Notes under the pieces: generated by a model
What the model was told of the DNA's origin: nothing
What the model saw: the letters and a program-made list of their open reading frames with translations, nothing else
The model's database searches: none
Part shown: one piece after another, positions 1 through 9,126 of the stretch
Layout of the letters: every line of letters starts with the position of its first letter
How positions within the stretch are numbered: position 1 is the stretch's first letter
Assembly: GCA_949285915.1 (NCBI GenBank)
Contig: CASDZW010000010.1
Coordinates: 1-59,898 of the forward strand
Length of the DNA: 59,898 bases
From: an uncultured Collinsella sp.
Lineage (GTDB): Bacteria > Actinomycetota > Coriobacteriia > Coriobacteriales > Coriobacteriaceae
Reading direction: 5' to 3'
Position numbers and translations under genes: made by a program

Positions 1-1362
1 TCCGGCGGTGTTTCTGCTGCCGTCGGTCGGGGCGCTGCCCGCGCCGTCCTGCGCTGCGCGGCGGTGCTTCACGATGGCGCGCACGATGAGCGTGACAACA
101 GCAAGGCCAACGATGCCGCCCGCTACACACCAGGTAAGCGGGTTCTGGACGATGCCGAGGGTGGTGTTGCGAATCTGCGCGAGGGCGGAGAGCTCCACGT
201 CGTTGGCGGCAACGAGCGAGATCTCGCCCAAGACCTCGCCGTCAAGGGTATAGGTTGCCTTGCCGAGCTCGTCGCCCTCTTCATACGGCGCGACGAACTC
301 CTCGGGCAGCTCGTAGGTGACGGCAATGGCTGCCGGGTCGGTATCTGCTGGCAGGAGTTTGGAGAGGCCGGCTGCCGTCTCGATGCCGAGCTGCTCGTCT
401 TGATGCGCGTCGGTAACGTCAACGGTTTCCACCGGGGTATCCGCGGCGACGATTTCCTGCACCGACCACTCGGCATAGGCCCACTCAAAAAGACGCTTTG
501 TCTCGGTGAGGCTTGCGGGAATCTCAGCGTCCTCGCAGCCGAGCACGATCGAGTAGAGCGTGATGTCGTTTTGATTTGCCGCGGCGACAAGGCAGCGGCC
601 TGCCTCGGTGGTGTTGCCGGTCTTGATGCCGCGCGCCGGGGCGTAGTAGACCTCGGAGGCGCTGTTGAGAAGCAGGTTGGAGTTACGCAGCGTCCGCGCG
701 TCCTGCACGTTGGTCGCAGACATCTCGTAGGAGGGCGTGGCCACAATCTGGGCAAACGTGGGATTCTCCATAGCCGCCTGCGTGATGCGCATGAGGTCGC
801 GTGCGGTCGTGTAGTGGGCGTCGTCGTGCAAGCCGCAGGGGTTGGCAAAGTGCGTGCCGGTGCAGCCGAGCGCCGCGGTGCGGTCGTTCATCATCTGGAC
901 AAAGCCGTCGACGCTGCCGCCCACGGCGCGGGCGAGGATGTAGGACGCGTCGTTGCCGCTAGGGAGCATGAGGCCATAGAGCAGCTGCTCGATGGTGAGC
1001 ACCTCGCCGGGCTTGAAACCAGCGACCGAGCTGTCGGCGGTGACGTGGTCAAAATCCGCCTCCTCGACCGTGACCTGCTGGGCGAGGTCGGCGTTTTCGA
1101 GCACCACAAGCGCCGTCATGATCTTGGTGGTGGAAGCCGGGTAGCGCGTCTCGTCGGCGGCGACCTCGTAGAGGACGGTGCCGCTTGCGGGCTCCACAAC
1201 CAGTGCGGCCGTTGCGGCGATGGCGGGGTCGGTGAGCGCTGCGGCGCAGATGGGGGAGAGTGCCGAGAGTGCAAGGCTGAGCGCGCAGAGAAGCGCTGCT
1301 GCGCGCAGGCGGACGCGCGTGATGAGATGGTGGCGCGAGGGGGTGCGATTGAGGTGCGACAT
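1..1362 (-). CDS. dacA: D-alanyl-D-alanine carboxypeptidase (PBP5-type), C-terminus cut by the window edge
   Basis: Penicillin-binding serine peptidase that trims the terminal D-Ala from peptidoglycan stem peptides outside the membrane. Read on the minus strand, 454 codons are open to the window edge. Residues 20-45 form a hydrophobic export signal; the active-site motif STTK is at 77-80, SGN at 135-137 and KTG at 247-249, the three motifs of the SxxK family in correct order and spacing. After the catalytic domain comes a beta-rich PBP5-like region (about 310-400) and a hydrophobic anchor near 415-435 followed by basic residues (VKHRR). The ATG follows GAAAGG at good spacing. The gene is divergent from clpC across 235 bases. 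Only a short C-terminal tail seems to be missing. Family assignment is firm; which physiological DacA paralogue it is cannot be told. Confidence 0.93.
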   Translation of the reverse strand, partial: MSHLNRTPSRHHLITRVRLRAAALLCALSLALSALSPICAAALTDPAIAATAALVVEPASGTVLYEVAADETRYPASTTKIMTALVVLENADLAQQVTVEEADFDHVTADSSVAGFKPGEVLTIEQLLYGLMLPSGNDASYILARAVGGSVDGFVQMMNDRTAALGCTGTHFANPCGLHDDAHYTTARDLMRITQAAMENPTFAQIVATPSYEMSATNVQDARTLRNSNLLLNSASEVYYAPARGIKTGNTTEAGRCLVAAANQNDITLYSIVLGCEDAEIPASLTETKRLFEWAYAEWSVQEIVAADTPVETVDVTDAHQDEQLGIETAAGLSKLLPADTDPAAIAVTYELPEEFVAPYEEGDELGKATYTLDGEVLGEISLVAANDVELSALAQIRNTTLGIVQNPLTWCVAGGIVGLAVVTLIVRAIVKHRRAAQDGAGSAPTDGSRNTAG

Positions 1363-1597
1363 ACCGGCCTTTCTGCCGAGGTGAGATATGGGCACATTGT
1401 AGCGGAGCACCTCAGCCGCCGCGCCGCTCTTATGGTGGCGTTGCCGTATGAGATGCATGTCTATTTGCTCAATTGCCACAGAATAGGTTATGATTCCTCA
1501 ACTCTGGGTACACAGCAGACGTTCAACTACGAGTGATAGGCATATCGGGTCCGTCCGCGCTGCGCAGGACCGGTCCCGCACGTAAAAGAAGGTACCT

Positions 1598-4351
1598 ATG
1601 CTGGATAGATTCACCGATCGCGCACGGCGCGTCATGGCGATCGCCAAGCAGGAGGCGCTTGCTCTCGATACCACCAAGGTTGGAACCGAGCACCTGTTGC
1701 TTGCGCTCGCAAAGGAAGACGAGGGCATTGCCGCCGAGGCACTGCGCTCGCTCGATATTACCTACGACGAGATCCTCGAGGAGCTCAAGGGTTCCTCGAC
1801 AACGAAGGGCGCACCCGGGGGGGAGCCCGCGGGCACGGTTGACTCAGTTGTGGACGGCCCCGAAGAGGCTGCGGGCGCCACGGATGCCGCGGACAAGGCC
1901 GATGCCGAGGCGGCTCCGGCTGGAGACCCCGAGCCGGCGGCTGCTGCGCCGCGCCAGAAGCTCGCCTTCACGCCGCTGGTCATCTCCGTTATGGAGCGCT
2001 CCTTCCGCATCGCACGCGAGAACAACCAGACCTACGTTTCCACCGAGCACCTGCTCCTCGGTATGATCGACGAGGCGCAGTGCCGCGGTATGGACCTGCT
2101 CATGCGCCTTGGCGTCACGGCGGCGTCCGTTCGCCAGGCGGTCGAGAAGCTCACGGTCAAGGATCAGAGCGGCAAGCGTCCCATGGCGGGCGCCGGTGCC
2201 GGCCGGCCCGGGGCGGGGCTCCCATTCTTCTCGGGCTCGGCCACTCAGGGCAAGGGCGACGAGGAGGCCTCGGCGCTCAAGCGCTACGCAACGAACCTTA
2301 CCGAGAAGGCGCGCGAGGGTGGGCTCGACCCCGTCATCGGCCGCGAGAGCGAGATCTCGCGCATGATGGAGATTCTCTCTCGTCGCACCAAGAACAACCC
2401 GCTCATCCTGGGCGACCCCGGTGTGGGCAAGACCGCTATCGTTGAGGGCCTCGCGCAGGAGATTGCCGCCGGCAACGTGCCCGAGAACCTCATGAACCAG
2501 AATATCTGGTCGCTCGACCTGCCTGGTCTTGTGGCGGGCGCCAAGTACCGCGGCGAGTTTGAGGAGCGCTTGAAGGGCGTCATCCAGGAGGCGACCGACG
2601 CCGACGACGCCATCCTCTTTATCGACGAGATGCACACCCTCATTGGTGCCGGTTCTGCCGAGGGCTCCATTGACGCGAGCTCGATGCTCAAGCCCGTGCT
2701 CGCGCGCGGCTCCTTCCAGATTATCGGCGCCACCACGGCCGAGGAGTACCGCAAGTACCTCACCAAGGACCCGGCGTTTGAGCGTCGCTTCCAGACGATC
2801 GACATCCCCGAGCCGAGCGTTGAGGACACCATCAAGATTCTGAAGGCGCTCCAGAGCCGCTACGAGGAGCACCATCACGTGCGCTACACGCGTGCTGCCA
2901 TCGAGGCCGCCGCGAGTCTGTCGGCCCGCTACATCCAGGACCGCTACCTGCCCGATAAGGCCATCGACCTTATCGACGAGGCGGGGGCACGGGCGCGCAT
3001 CGCCAAGAATCGCGCGCCCGAGGATGTCCGTGCCGCCGAGGCGCGCGTGGCCGAGCTCGCGAGCCAGGCGGAGGACGCCACCGAGCACGACGACATGAAC
3101 CGCGCCGCCGAGCTCAAAGAGGAGCAGAAGACAGCCGAGATCGCCCTTTCCGAGGCGCGTGCCGCCTGGACGGCGGAGATGGACGCGAGCCCGCTCACCA
3201 TCGACGTGGCCGAGATTGCCGACATCGTGTCCGCCACCTCCGGCGTACCCGTCTCCTCGCTCACCGAGGACGAGAGCCGTCGCCTCCTGCAGTGCGAGAG
3301 CGTCCTCAAGACGCGCATCATCGGTCAGGACGAGGCCGTCGCCGCCGTGGCCAAGGCCATTCGCCGCAGCCGCTCGCCGCTCAAGGATCCGCGCCGCCCG
3401 GGCGGCTCGTTCATCTTCCTCGGTCCTACAGGCACGGGCAAGACCGAGCTCGCCAAGACGCTCGCCGAGTACCTCTTTGGCAGCAAGGACGCCCTTATCA
3501 GCTTCGATATGAGCGAGTTTGCGAGCGAGTACGAGGTCTCCAAGCTCATTGGCTCGCCTCCGGGCTACGTGGGTCACGAGGAGGGCGGCCAGCTCACCAA
3601 GGCCGTGCGCCGGCACCCGTACTCGGTCGTACTCTTCGACGAGATCGAGAAGGCGCACCCCGATATCTTCAACATCCTTCTGCAGGTGCTTGACGAGGGA
3701 CGCCTGACCGACGGCCAGGGCAAGACGGTCGACTTCCGCAACACGGTCATTATCATGACCTCCAACGTGGGCGCCCGCGAGATCGCCGCCACCTCCAGCG
3801 TGGGCTTTGGCACCACGGGCGAGGCGGGGCTCAGCTCGGGCGAGATCAAGAGTCGGGCGATGGGCGAGCTCAAGCGTCTGTTCCGTCCCGAGTTCTTGAA
3901 CCGCGTGGACGACATCGTGGTCTTCCAGAAGCTCACGAGCGAGAGCTTGACCAAGATTGCCGAGCTCCTCGTCGACGACCTGCGCCAACGCCTCATCGCA
4001 AACGGCATGAACATCCGGCTTACCGATGCGGCCATCGCCAAGATCGTCTCCGAGGGCACCGACCTCACCAACGGCGCTCGTCCGCTGCGCCGCGCCATCC
4101 AGCGCCTCATTGAGGATCCGCTCTCCGAGGAGCTTTTGGCGGGCGAGTGGGGAGCCGGCGACACGGTCGTCTGCGATGTGGTGGACGATGCGTTTGTGTT
4201 CACCCATGGCACGGGCGAGATTCCCGCCCCGCGCGAGCATGGTGCGCTGGGGGCGAGCTTTGAGCCCGCGCCGCGCTCCGGCGGCGGTGCTCCCGCACTT
4301 GCAGCCGGCGGCTCCGGCGGCGCCGTTCAGGCGGGCGCTGGTGCGCGCTGA
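1598..4351 (+). CDS. clpC: ClpC, AAA+ unfoldase of the Clp protease
   Basis: Hexameric ATP-driven unfoldase that feeds substrates to ClpP in the cytoplasm. The 917-residue product has two Clp_N repeats (about 1-60 and 120-190) separated by an unusual Ala/Glu/Pro-rich insert (about 68-118), a first AAA module with Walker A GDPGVGKT at 272-279, a middle region with a UVR-like helix ([11 protein letters not shown]), and a second AAA module with Walker A GPTGTGKT at 609-616. The tail after residue 870 is Gly/Ala/Pro-rich and probably disordered. The ATG follows AGAAGG. No ctsR, mcsA or mcsB is adjacent, unlike in Firmicutes, so regulation is not evident here. The last codons and stop lie in a 33-base sequence repeated just upstream of disA. 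Confidence 0.97.
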   Translation: MLDRFTDRARRVMAIAKQEALALDTTKVGTEHLLLALAKEDEGIAAEALRSLDITYDEILEELKGSSTTKGAPGGEPAGTVDSVVDGPEEAAGATDAADKADAEAAPAGDPEPAAAAPRQKLAFTPLVISVMERSFRIARENNQTYVSTEHLLLGMIDEAQCRGMDLLMRLGVTAASVRQAVEKLTVKDQSGKRPMAGAGAGRPGAGLPFFSGSATQGKGDEEASALKRYATNLTEKAREGGLDPVIGRESEISRMMEILSRRTKNNPLILGDPGVGKTAIVEGLAQEIAAGNVPENLMNQNIWSLDLPGLVAGAKYRGEFEERLKGVIQEATDADDAILFIDEMHTLIGAGSAEGSIDASSMLKPVLARGSFQIIGATTAEEYRKYLTKDPAFERRFQTIDIPEPSVEDTIKILKALQSRYEEHHHVRYTRAAIEAAASLSARYIQDRYLPDKAIDLIDEAGARARIAKNRAPEDVRAAEARVAELASQAEDATEHDDMNRAAELKEEQKTAEIALSEARAAWTAEMDASPLTIDVAEIADIVSATSGVPVSSLTEDESRRLLQCESVLKTRIIGQDEAVAAVAKAIRRSRSPLKDPRRPGGSFIFLGPTGTGKTELAKTLAEYLFGSKDALISFDMSEFASEYEVSKLIGSPPGYVGHEEGGQLTKAVRRHPYSVVLFDEIEKAHPDIFNILLQVLDEGRLTDGQGKTVDFRNTVIIMTSNVGAREIAATSSVGFGTTGEAGLSSGEIKSRAMGELKRLFRPEFLNRVDDIVVFQKLTSESLTKIAELLVDDLRQRLIANGMNIRLTDAAIAKIVSEGTDLTNGARPLRRAIQRLIEDPLSEELLAGEWGAGDTVVCDVVDDAFVFTHGTGEIPAPREHGALGASFEPAPRSGGGAPALAAGGSGGAVQAGAGAR

Positions 4352-4357
4352 CGCTGC
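4325..4357 (+). repeat. Left copy of a 33-base direct repeat (3' end of clpC)
   Basis: The last codons and stop of clpC recur at 7124-7156 with only two C/T differences out of 33. The two copies bracket the Tat-protein and LuxR genes. Sequence just beyond the repeat is weakly alike as well (a run of T, then AA, then TCCCCGT-like bases), so the right copy may be the remnant of a longer clpC 3' flank. Inference: the bracketed segment was inserted with duplication of the clpC end. Confidence 0.75.
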
Positions 4358-4368
4358 GACTCTTTTCT

Positions 4369-4505
4369 ACAAAGTCCCGTCTCCACGCTAAGAAAGCAGG
4401 CAGCTGGCGAATGTAACGCTGGCCTTGCGCGCGTTGAGACGGGACATTTGTGTCATGGCCGTTCGCTACATCCTGCGACTAGTTTGAACCGGGATTCGCG
4501 AACGG
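4369..4505. repeat. Two inverted repeats in the clpC / Tat-gene gap
   Basis: Two arm pairs lie in the 173-base gap. The first pairs GTCCCGTCTC (4374-4383) with GAGACGGGAC (4436-4445), extended by ACAAA / TTTGT with one unpaired base. The second pairs GCCGTTCGC (4458-4466) with GCGAACGGC (4497-4505). Neither is followed by a good T-run, so a simple terminator for clpC is not obvious. They could be transcript structure or remains of the event that brought in the neighbouring segment. Confidence 0.45.
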
Positions 4506-4524
4506 CATCTGAGCCTGATGCGGG

Positions 4525-5028
4525 CTAACTCCACATCCTTACGTTGTTGCTTTTGATGGTTACACTGTCTGCACATTTGACGAATCTGAAGAAATAGTTT
4601 CCCGGCTCCATATTCGACCATGTTGCTTTGGAATACCCATTACGTTTGAAGCCTGCGGATCCGATCTGTGTGGAAAAGGGGAAGTCTGCTCGATGAAGTT
4701 CGACGCTAAAGTAATTGTCACAAGGATTGTTCCCCGTGGTGTATGCGTCCATTTCGATGCTAATGTTTCGTCCAGAATAGTATCGAGTTGCGCCTGTGAG
4801 TGAGGTTTGATTAAACGATAAGGTCGAGTAGTAGATGTTGCCGTAGGGTACGGGTTCATTTTCACGCTCATACGTAACGATCGGCTCGATGAGTTGCGAC
4901 GATGGGGTGGCGTTCGACCCCGGATGCACTTCTTCCGCAAATGCCGCGCGCGGCAACGAAGAGGCCAGGAGAGGAAGGCCTAGGCCTGCAACCAAGAATG
5001 CTCGACGAGATAGATTGATGTTTTTCAT
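4525..5028 (-). CDS. Tat-exported small protein of unknown function
   Basis: Function not recognised. The 167-residue product begins with a twin-arginine signal (LSRRAFLVAGLGLPLLASS, residues 6-24) ending in an AxA-type site (AAFAEE), so the mature ~135-residue protein should be folded before export. The mature part is rich in Tyr, Asn, Ser and aromatic residues in a beta-strand-like pattern with two cysteines (NPCDNY and VKCADS) that could form a disulphide. The ATG is preceded by GAAAGG. It lies just downstream of, and same-strand with, the LuxR gene (44-base gap), so the pair may be an operon in which the membrane regulator controls or senses the exported protein. Base composition is more AT-rich than in clpC or disA, suggesting acquisition. 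Confidence 0.8.
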   Translation of the reverse strand: MKNINLSRRAFLVAGLGLPLLASSLPRAAFAEEVHPGSNATPSSQLIEPIVTYERENEPVPYGNIYYSTLSFNQTSLTGATRYYSGRNISIEMDAYTTGNNPCDNYFSVELHRADFPFSTQIGSAGFKRNGYSKATWSNMEPGNYFFRFVKCADSVTIKSNNVRMWS

Positions 5029-5072
5029 GAGTGACCTTTCTCACGTTACCGTCAGGACGAGCGTTGCCGATT

Positions 5073-6947
5073 TCACCCCCACTCCATGTGCTGTTTGACG
5101 TTCTGGGCAAACTCCGCTTTGCTGTGCGCGCCAAAGGCGCGATAGGCTGCCGATCTGAGAGCACGAACCGACGAGGTGCTCATCAGCTGCTCGCGAGCAA
5201 TGCAGCTGCAGGTTTTGCCCTGCAGTGTCTTGTTGAGCACTTCTATGGCATCTGCGTCAAAGCCCTTGCTGGCGAGCGTATGGCAAACTCGTTGCTCGCC
5301 AAAAGGCGGGCGATACAGTTCGGCGCAGAACATATCAAAAGCGGCGCTAAGCTCGACATAGTGGTTGATTAGCAGGAAGAAGCTTTCCGCTAGCGACAGG
5401 ATGATAAATCCTGAGACGATTGCGGTGTAGCTCAGGGTGTTTCCGTGTGCGGCAATCGCCACCCCAAGGAAAAACGTACCGTAGAACAGGGGTAAGAGGC
5501 GGATCATGCAAGATATCGATTGGGCCTGTTTGTGCAAGCAGTCGATATTTCGATCGCCCATGCGCGTCGCAACGCTGGCAATTCCGAGCATCAGACAACC
5601 TATGGCGAGCAGTGCCAACGTTAGCGAGCTTGTTCGGGGCACACGTGTTGCCGCAATTGCGAGCGGAGCCAAGCAGGCGGTTTGCAGTGCAAGTAACTTG
5701 CCAACATTGCGCTTGAGGCTGTTTTGGTCGGCGAACAAGGGTAAGTCTGCAAGCGCATGCTCGCCTAGACGATTATCTTTGTTTGAGTTTTTGCAGCCAT
5801 CGGCAGTGAGAGATGCCTGAAGTACATCAATCAAATCGCTTTTATCGGTTACGCCCAGCTTGCGATATGAGCGAACGCGATACGTTCCCACGGACGGAAT
5901 AGATATGTTCAGAAGAGAGGCGATTTCCTTTTGGGATGCCCCGGAAAGAGTGAGCTCGATTACCGTTCGTTCTCGCGGTGAGAGTGCGCAGAGGGGGTCG
6001 GATGCTGCTTCTTTGACATCCGGGATGGTTGAGTGCGGAGGGCTTGTTTGAGAAGAGGCTGTCGTGTCAAGTTTTTTGTAGCTAGCTGAAGCCACCACGA
6101 TAAGTACCGATACTATCGCGAAGCTCGCCATAGCAAAGGGCTCAGCCACTTGCGTGGGTTCGTAGCTCGCAGGTGCCCCGACGTTGGCTATTGTGGTGCC
6201 AGCTAAGGTAAAAAGCGATGCCATCAGCGATGCGAAAGCGAAGCCCAATACAGGACGAGGCCCCATGCGGCGTGCGGCAAAAAGTGCGAGGGCAGCTTGT
6301 GCTGAGTGTAGTGCGAGCAAAAGAGCCTCACTTGCTACCAAGCTGTTGGTAAAGGGGAGTGGCTGAGTAGGGTTGAGTCCCAAAACGCGGAGGCAAAGGT
6401 CTTGAATAAGGAAAAGGAACGTGATTATGGTGAACGCCCAACGAGGAGTGCTGTCTGCGTGGGTGGATTCGTTCAGCTGTGCGATAGCAAGGTTGACAAT
6501 GAGAAGGAGCCATCCGGCGGTGTAAAGCCCCTGCTCTATGTGGTACTCGATGCTTGTGTTGCCATGAGCTGCGGACGCGTAGCTTTCAGACAGGCGAAGC
6601 GTGCCAAACGCTATTTCCAATACGATGAGCGCTCCGACGACAAGAACCAATGCGCTCGTAAGCAGCCAACGCAGCGCAGGGGAGAGTGGACGTCGTATAA
6701 CGGGTGCAAACATGATGAAGACGATAAGGCACGACACTGTTTGCGGAAAACCGCTAATGCCAAATGATGCACGAGCAAAGGTGCTTGAATTAACCATGAG
6801 GGGAAGTGCTGCGAGGACAACGACACAAAGGCAGATTATGGGGGGCGCCAATGCAGGAGCCTTCTGCTTCTCGTCTTGGAAGTCTTTGGATGAAGTTGGG
6901 GTGTCTGAAGGCTCAGATACTGCAAAGAAACGGGAAAGGAGGGACAT
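5073..6947 (-). CDS. Multi-membrane-span LuxR-family regulator with two HTH regions
   Basis: Predicted membrane-bound transcription factor, 624 residues. About eight hydrophobic segments occupy residues 30-300, followed by a clear LuxR/GerE helix-turn-helix (about 318-380; LSPRERTVIELTLSGASQ, then KEIASLLNIS and YRKLGVTDKSDL). The chain then returns to the membrane with about four more hydrophobic segments (400-540) and ends in a second, weaker LuxR-like region (about 560-622) that keeps the pattern GKT...IA..L..S...VR...YRAFGAHSKAEF. Coriobacteriia encode many membrane-LuxR proteins, usually with one terminal HTH; this looks like a tandem or fused version. The ATG follows GGAG. A 9-base dyad (7016-7024 / 7043-7051) lies about 70 bases upstream. 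Ligand and targets are unknown. Confidence 0.88.
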   Translation of the reverse strand: MSLLSRFFAVSEPSDTPTSSKDFQDEKQKAPALAPPIICLCVVVLAALPLMVNSSTFARASFGISGFPQTVSCLIVFIMFAPVIRRPLSPALRWLLTSALVLVVGALIVLEIAFGTLRLSESYASAAHGNTSIEYHIEQGLYTAGWLLLIVNLAIAQLNESTHADSTPRWAFTIITFLFLIQDLCLRVLGLNPTQPLPFTNSLVASEALLLALHSAQAALALFAARRMGPRPVLGFAFASLMASLFTLAGTTIANVGAPASYEPTQVAEPFAMASFAIVSVLIVVASASYKKLDTTASSQTSPPHSTIPDVKEAASDPLCALSPRERTVIELTLSGASQKEIASLLNISIPSVGTYRVRSYRKLGVTDKSDLIDVLQASLTADGCKNSNKDNRLGEHALADLPLFADQNSLKRNVGKLLALQTACLAPLAIAATRVPRTSSLTLALLAIGCLMLGIASVATRMGDRNIDCLHKQAQSISCMIRLLPLFYGTFFLGVAIAAHGNTLSYTAIVSGFIILSLAESFFLLINHYVELSAAFDMFCAELYRPPFGEQRVCHTLASKGFDADAIEVLNKTLQGKTCSCIAREQLMSTSSVRALRSAAYRAFGAHSKAEFAQNVKQHMEWG

Positions 6948-7015
6948 GGCAATCTCCGTTCGCGGTACGGCCAGTTGTCTGTCTTGACATCAGCATAGGC
7001 GGTTACCGGTCTCCG

Positions 7016-7051
7016 TCTGTCATCAAAACGTACAAATTGCGAGATGACAGA
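7016..7051. promoter_or_regulatory. Dyad TCTGTCATC-N18-GATGACAGA upstream of the LuxR gene
   Basis: A perfect 9-base inverted repeat with an 18-base spacer lies 69-104 bases upstream of the LuxR start codon. It is a plausible binding site for a dimeric regulator, possibly for autoregulation. The rest of the 322-base gap to disA (6948-7269) holds the duplicated clpC end and a tRNA-like fragment; no further gene is seen. Confidence 0.4.
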
Positions 7052-7105
7052 TGAATGTAGTGGGGCGGGGCTTTCGGGGTGTCGCTCTTGGGGCTGCCCG
7101 TCGCA

Positions 7106-7121
7106 TGTAGCTCAGATGGTA
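7106..7121 (+). other. tRNA 5'-half-like fragment (TGTAGCTCAGATGGTA)
   Basis: The 16 bases match the U8-to-D-arm consensus of bacterial tRNAs (TAGCTCAG..GGTA) but no anticodon arm, T arm or acceptor 3' strand follows. It ends three bases before the duplicated clpC end at 7124. It may be a remnant of a tRNA gene disrupted during insertion of the LuxR segment, or chance. Confidence 0.35.
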
Positions 7122-7123
7122 TT

Positions 7124-7156
7124 GTTCAGGCGGGCGCCGGTGCGCGCTGACGCCGC
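7124..7156 (+). repeat. Right copy of the 33-base direct repeat
   Basis: Near-identical (31 of 33) to the clpC 3' end at 4325-4357 but no longer part of a reading frame. It lies 113 bases upstream of disA, which suggests that clpC and disA were adjacent before the LuxR segment arrived. Confidence 0.75.
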
Positions 7157-7269
7157 CGAGACCGCTGAAACTTTTTGTCAAATCGTCCCCGTGCTGTTTC
7201 GGCCGGGGGCGTTTTCATGCGACAATGTAGGTAACTGTGATGTTTTACGTATGAGATGGGAGTAGCACG

Positions 7270-8334
7270 TTGGATAAAGAAGAGCTCAACAAGCGTATGG
7301 ACGAGGCGATTCGCCTGACCGCCCCAGGGCAGCCCATTCGCGCCGCCCTCGACATGATCATTGCCGGCCACCTCGGCGCCCTTATCTGCGTAGGCGACGA
7401 GGAGAGCGTGCTCGCTGCCGGTAACGACGGTTTTCCCTTAAACATCTCGTTTACGAGCAACCGCCTCTTTGAGCTCTCCAAGATGGACGGCGCTATCGTT
7501 ATCGACGGCGACGTGACCCAGATCCTGCGCGCAAACTTCCACTTGAACCCCGATCCGTCGCTCGCCACAAGCGAGACAGGCATGCGCCACCGCACCGCCG
7601 CCCGCATGAGCGTGCTGACCGACGCGATTGTGATCTCGGTTTCGTCCCGCCGCGCGGTGGTAAACGTCTACGTGCACGGCAAGAGCTATCAGATTCAGAC
7701 CGTACCCGAAATTATGAGCAGCGTGAACCAGCTCGTCTCGACGCTGCAGACCACGCGCACCCAGCTCGATCGCAAGCTTCTGCACCTGACGGGCCTTGAG
7801 CTCGATGACTACGTGACACTCGCCGACATCACCGATATCTTCTCGAGCTTTGAGATTCTCCAGCAGTCCAAGGCCGAGCTCAAGCGCTGCATCGTCAAGC
7901 TCGGCACGCAGGGCAAGATCGTGCGCATGCAGCTTGAGCAGCTCGCCGGCGAGTCGATCGACAATGAGTACGACCTCATGATCCGCGACTACGCGCGCGA
8001 CTCCTCGGAGGAGAATGCGCGCCGCATCCGCGAGAAGTTTGCCGATATGACTCCGCGGGACCTCACCAACCCGCAGCGCGTGGCCGAGGTGCTGGGCTAC
8101 GACGACCTCGACGAGGACTCGGTCATGACGCCTTTGGGACTGCGTACGCTCTCCCAGGTCTCGGTCGTGCGCGACGGCGTGGCCGAGCGCATCGTCGACG
8201 AGTACGGCTCGCTTCAGGACCTTATGGACGATATTCGCACCAACCCCGAGCGCCTGGTGGATATTGGCGTCAACAACCCGACGATTCTTGCCGATTCGCT
8301 CTATCGCATCCAGGGCAAGCGGGGGAACGCCTGA
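7270..8334 (+). CDS. disA: DisA, diadenylate cyclase / DNA integrity scanning protein
   Basis: Makes cyclic di-AMP from two ATP and scans DNA, stalling at branched structures. The 354-residue product has the DAC domain with DGA at 73-75 (KMDGAIVIDGD) and RHR at 106-108 (MRHRTAARMS), a helical spine, and a C-terminal helix-hairpin-helix region (TLSQVSVVRDGVAERIVDEY). Length is typical. The start is TTG, with GGGAG about ten bases upstream; no better start lies nearby. The stop overlaps the ispD start by one base (ATGA), so the two are translationally coupled. Proximity to clpC is conserved in many Gram-positives. Confidence 0.96.
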   Translation: MDKEELNKRMDEAIRLTAPGQPIRAALDMIIAGHLGALICVGDEESVLAAGNDGFPLNISFTSNRLFELSKMDGAIVIDGDVTQILRANFHLNPDPSLATSETGMRHRTAARMSVLTDAIVISVSSRRAVVNVYVHGKSYQIQTVPEIMSSVNQLVSTLQTTRTQLDRKLLHLTGLELDDYVTLADITDIFSSFEILQQSKAELKRCIVKLGTQGKIVRMQLEQLAGESIDNEYDLMIRDYARDSSEENARRIREKFADMTPRDLTNPQRVAEVLGYDDLDEDSVMTPLGLRTLSQVSVVRDGVAERIVDEYGSLQDLMDDIRTNPERLVDIGVNNPTILADSLYRIQGKRGNA

Positions 8335-9113
8335 TGGAGGGCGTCGGCACCGCTTCCGTGACGGACGGCGCCGCGCCGCGTGCGCGTGACGACGTGCCGG
8401 AGGGCGTTGCCTGTGCGGTGATTGTTGCCGGGGGCTCGGGCACGCGCTTTGGTAACCCCGGCGGCAAGCTTTTGGTCGAGGCGGCGGGCAGATCGCTCAT
8501 TGCCTGGACGCTTGCGGCGTTTGACCGTGCGCGCACGATCGGCCATATCGTCATCGTCTGCCAGCCTGCGCGTCGCCGGGAAATGCGCGAGGCCGCCATC
8601 GACCCCTATCCGCTTGCGACACCGGTCACCTTTGCGGATGCGGGTGCCGAGCGGCAAGATTCAACTGCCTCGGGTGTTGCTGCCGTTCCTGCAGGATTTG
8701 ACGTTATTGCCATCCACGACGCTGCTCGTCCGCTCATCACTCCGGCAACCATCGATACGGCGGTGGCAGAGCTGTTGCGCGACCCGCGCCGCGACGGCGT
8801 GGTCTGCGGACAGGCTGCCATCGACACGTTAAAGACGGTCGAAGGGCAGGAGGTGGGCGCCCGCTTTATCGATACCCCGCCGCGCTCGCGCTTCTGGTGT
8901 GTGCAGACGCCGCAGGTGTTTCGCACCCACGCGCTTGCGCAGGCTATCGATTGCGCGGCGACGGACGGTTTTGTGGGAACGGACGACGCCTCTGTGGTGG
9001 AGCACGCGGGCGGGGTCGTTGTGGGCGTCGAGGCACCGCGCGACAACATCAAGGTGACGGTTCCCGAGGACCTGCCGCTGGTGGAGGCGCTGCTGCGGGC
9101 GCGCGCAAGCTAA
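8334..9113 (+). CDS. ispD: IspD, 2-C-methyl-D-erythritol 4-phosphate cytidylyltransferase
   Basis: Third step of the MEP isoprenoid pathway: CTP + MEP to CDP-ME. The 259-residue protein carries the nucleotide-binding AGGSGTRF (32-39) followed by the conserved Lys (GGKLLVEAAG), the IHDAARPL motif, and the QTPQVFR segment. The first 24 residues precede the usual start of the fold and look like a nonconserved extension, but the ATG overlapping the disA stop is the natural coupled start. ispF follows 13 bases later, so two MEP enzymes are co-expressed with the c-di-AMP synthase. Confidence 0.94.
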   Translation: MEGVGTASVTDGAAPRARDDVPEGVACAVIVAGGSGTRFGNPGGKLLVEAAGRSLIAWTLAAFDRARTIGHIVIVCQPARRREMREAAIDPYPLATPVTFADAGAERQDSTASGVAAVPAGFDVIAIHDAARPLITPATIDTAVAELLRDPRRDGVVCGQAAIDTLKTVEGQEVGARFIDTPPRSRFWCVQTPQVFRTHALAQAIDCAATDGFVGTDDASVVEHAGGVVVGVEAPRDNIKVTVPEDLPLVEALLRARAS

Positions 9114-9126
9114 AAGGAGGATTGCC

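Noticed and set aside
64-1536. Long plus-strand open frame opposite dacA
   Set aside because: It is the antisense of a complete PBP5-type gene with all catalytic motifs; the frame stays open because of GC-rich codon use and its product has no recognisable domain.
1844-4240. 798-residue minus-strand frame inside clpC
   Set aside because: Antisense shadow of an intact ClpC; composition is Leu/His/Arg-rich as expected for the reverse frame of high-GC codons. The same applies to the long frames opposite tuf, leuA, leuC, the DUF853 gene and purF.
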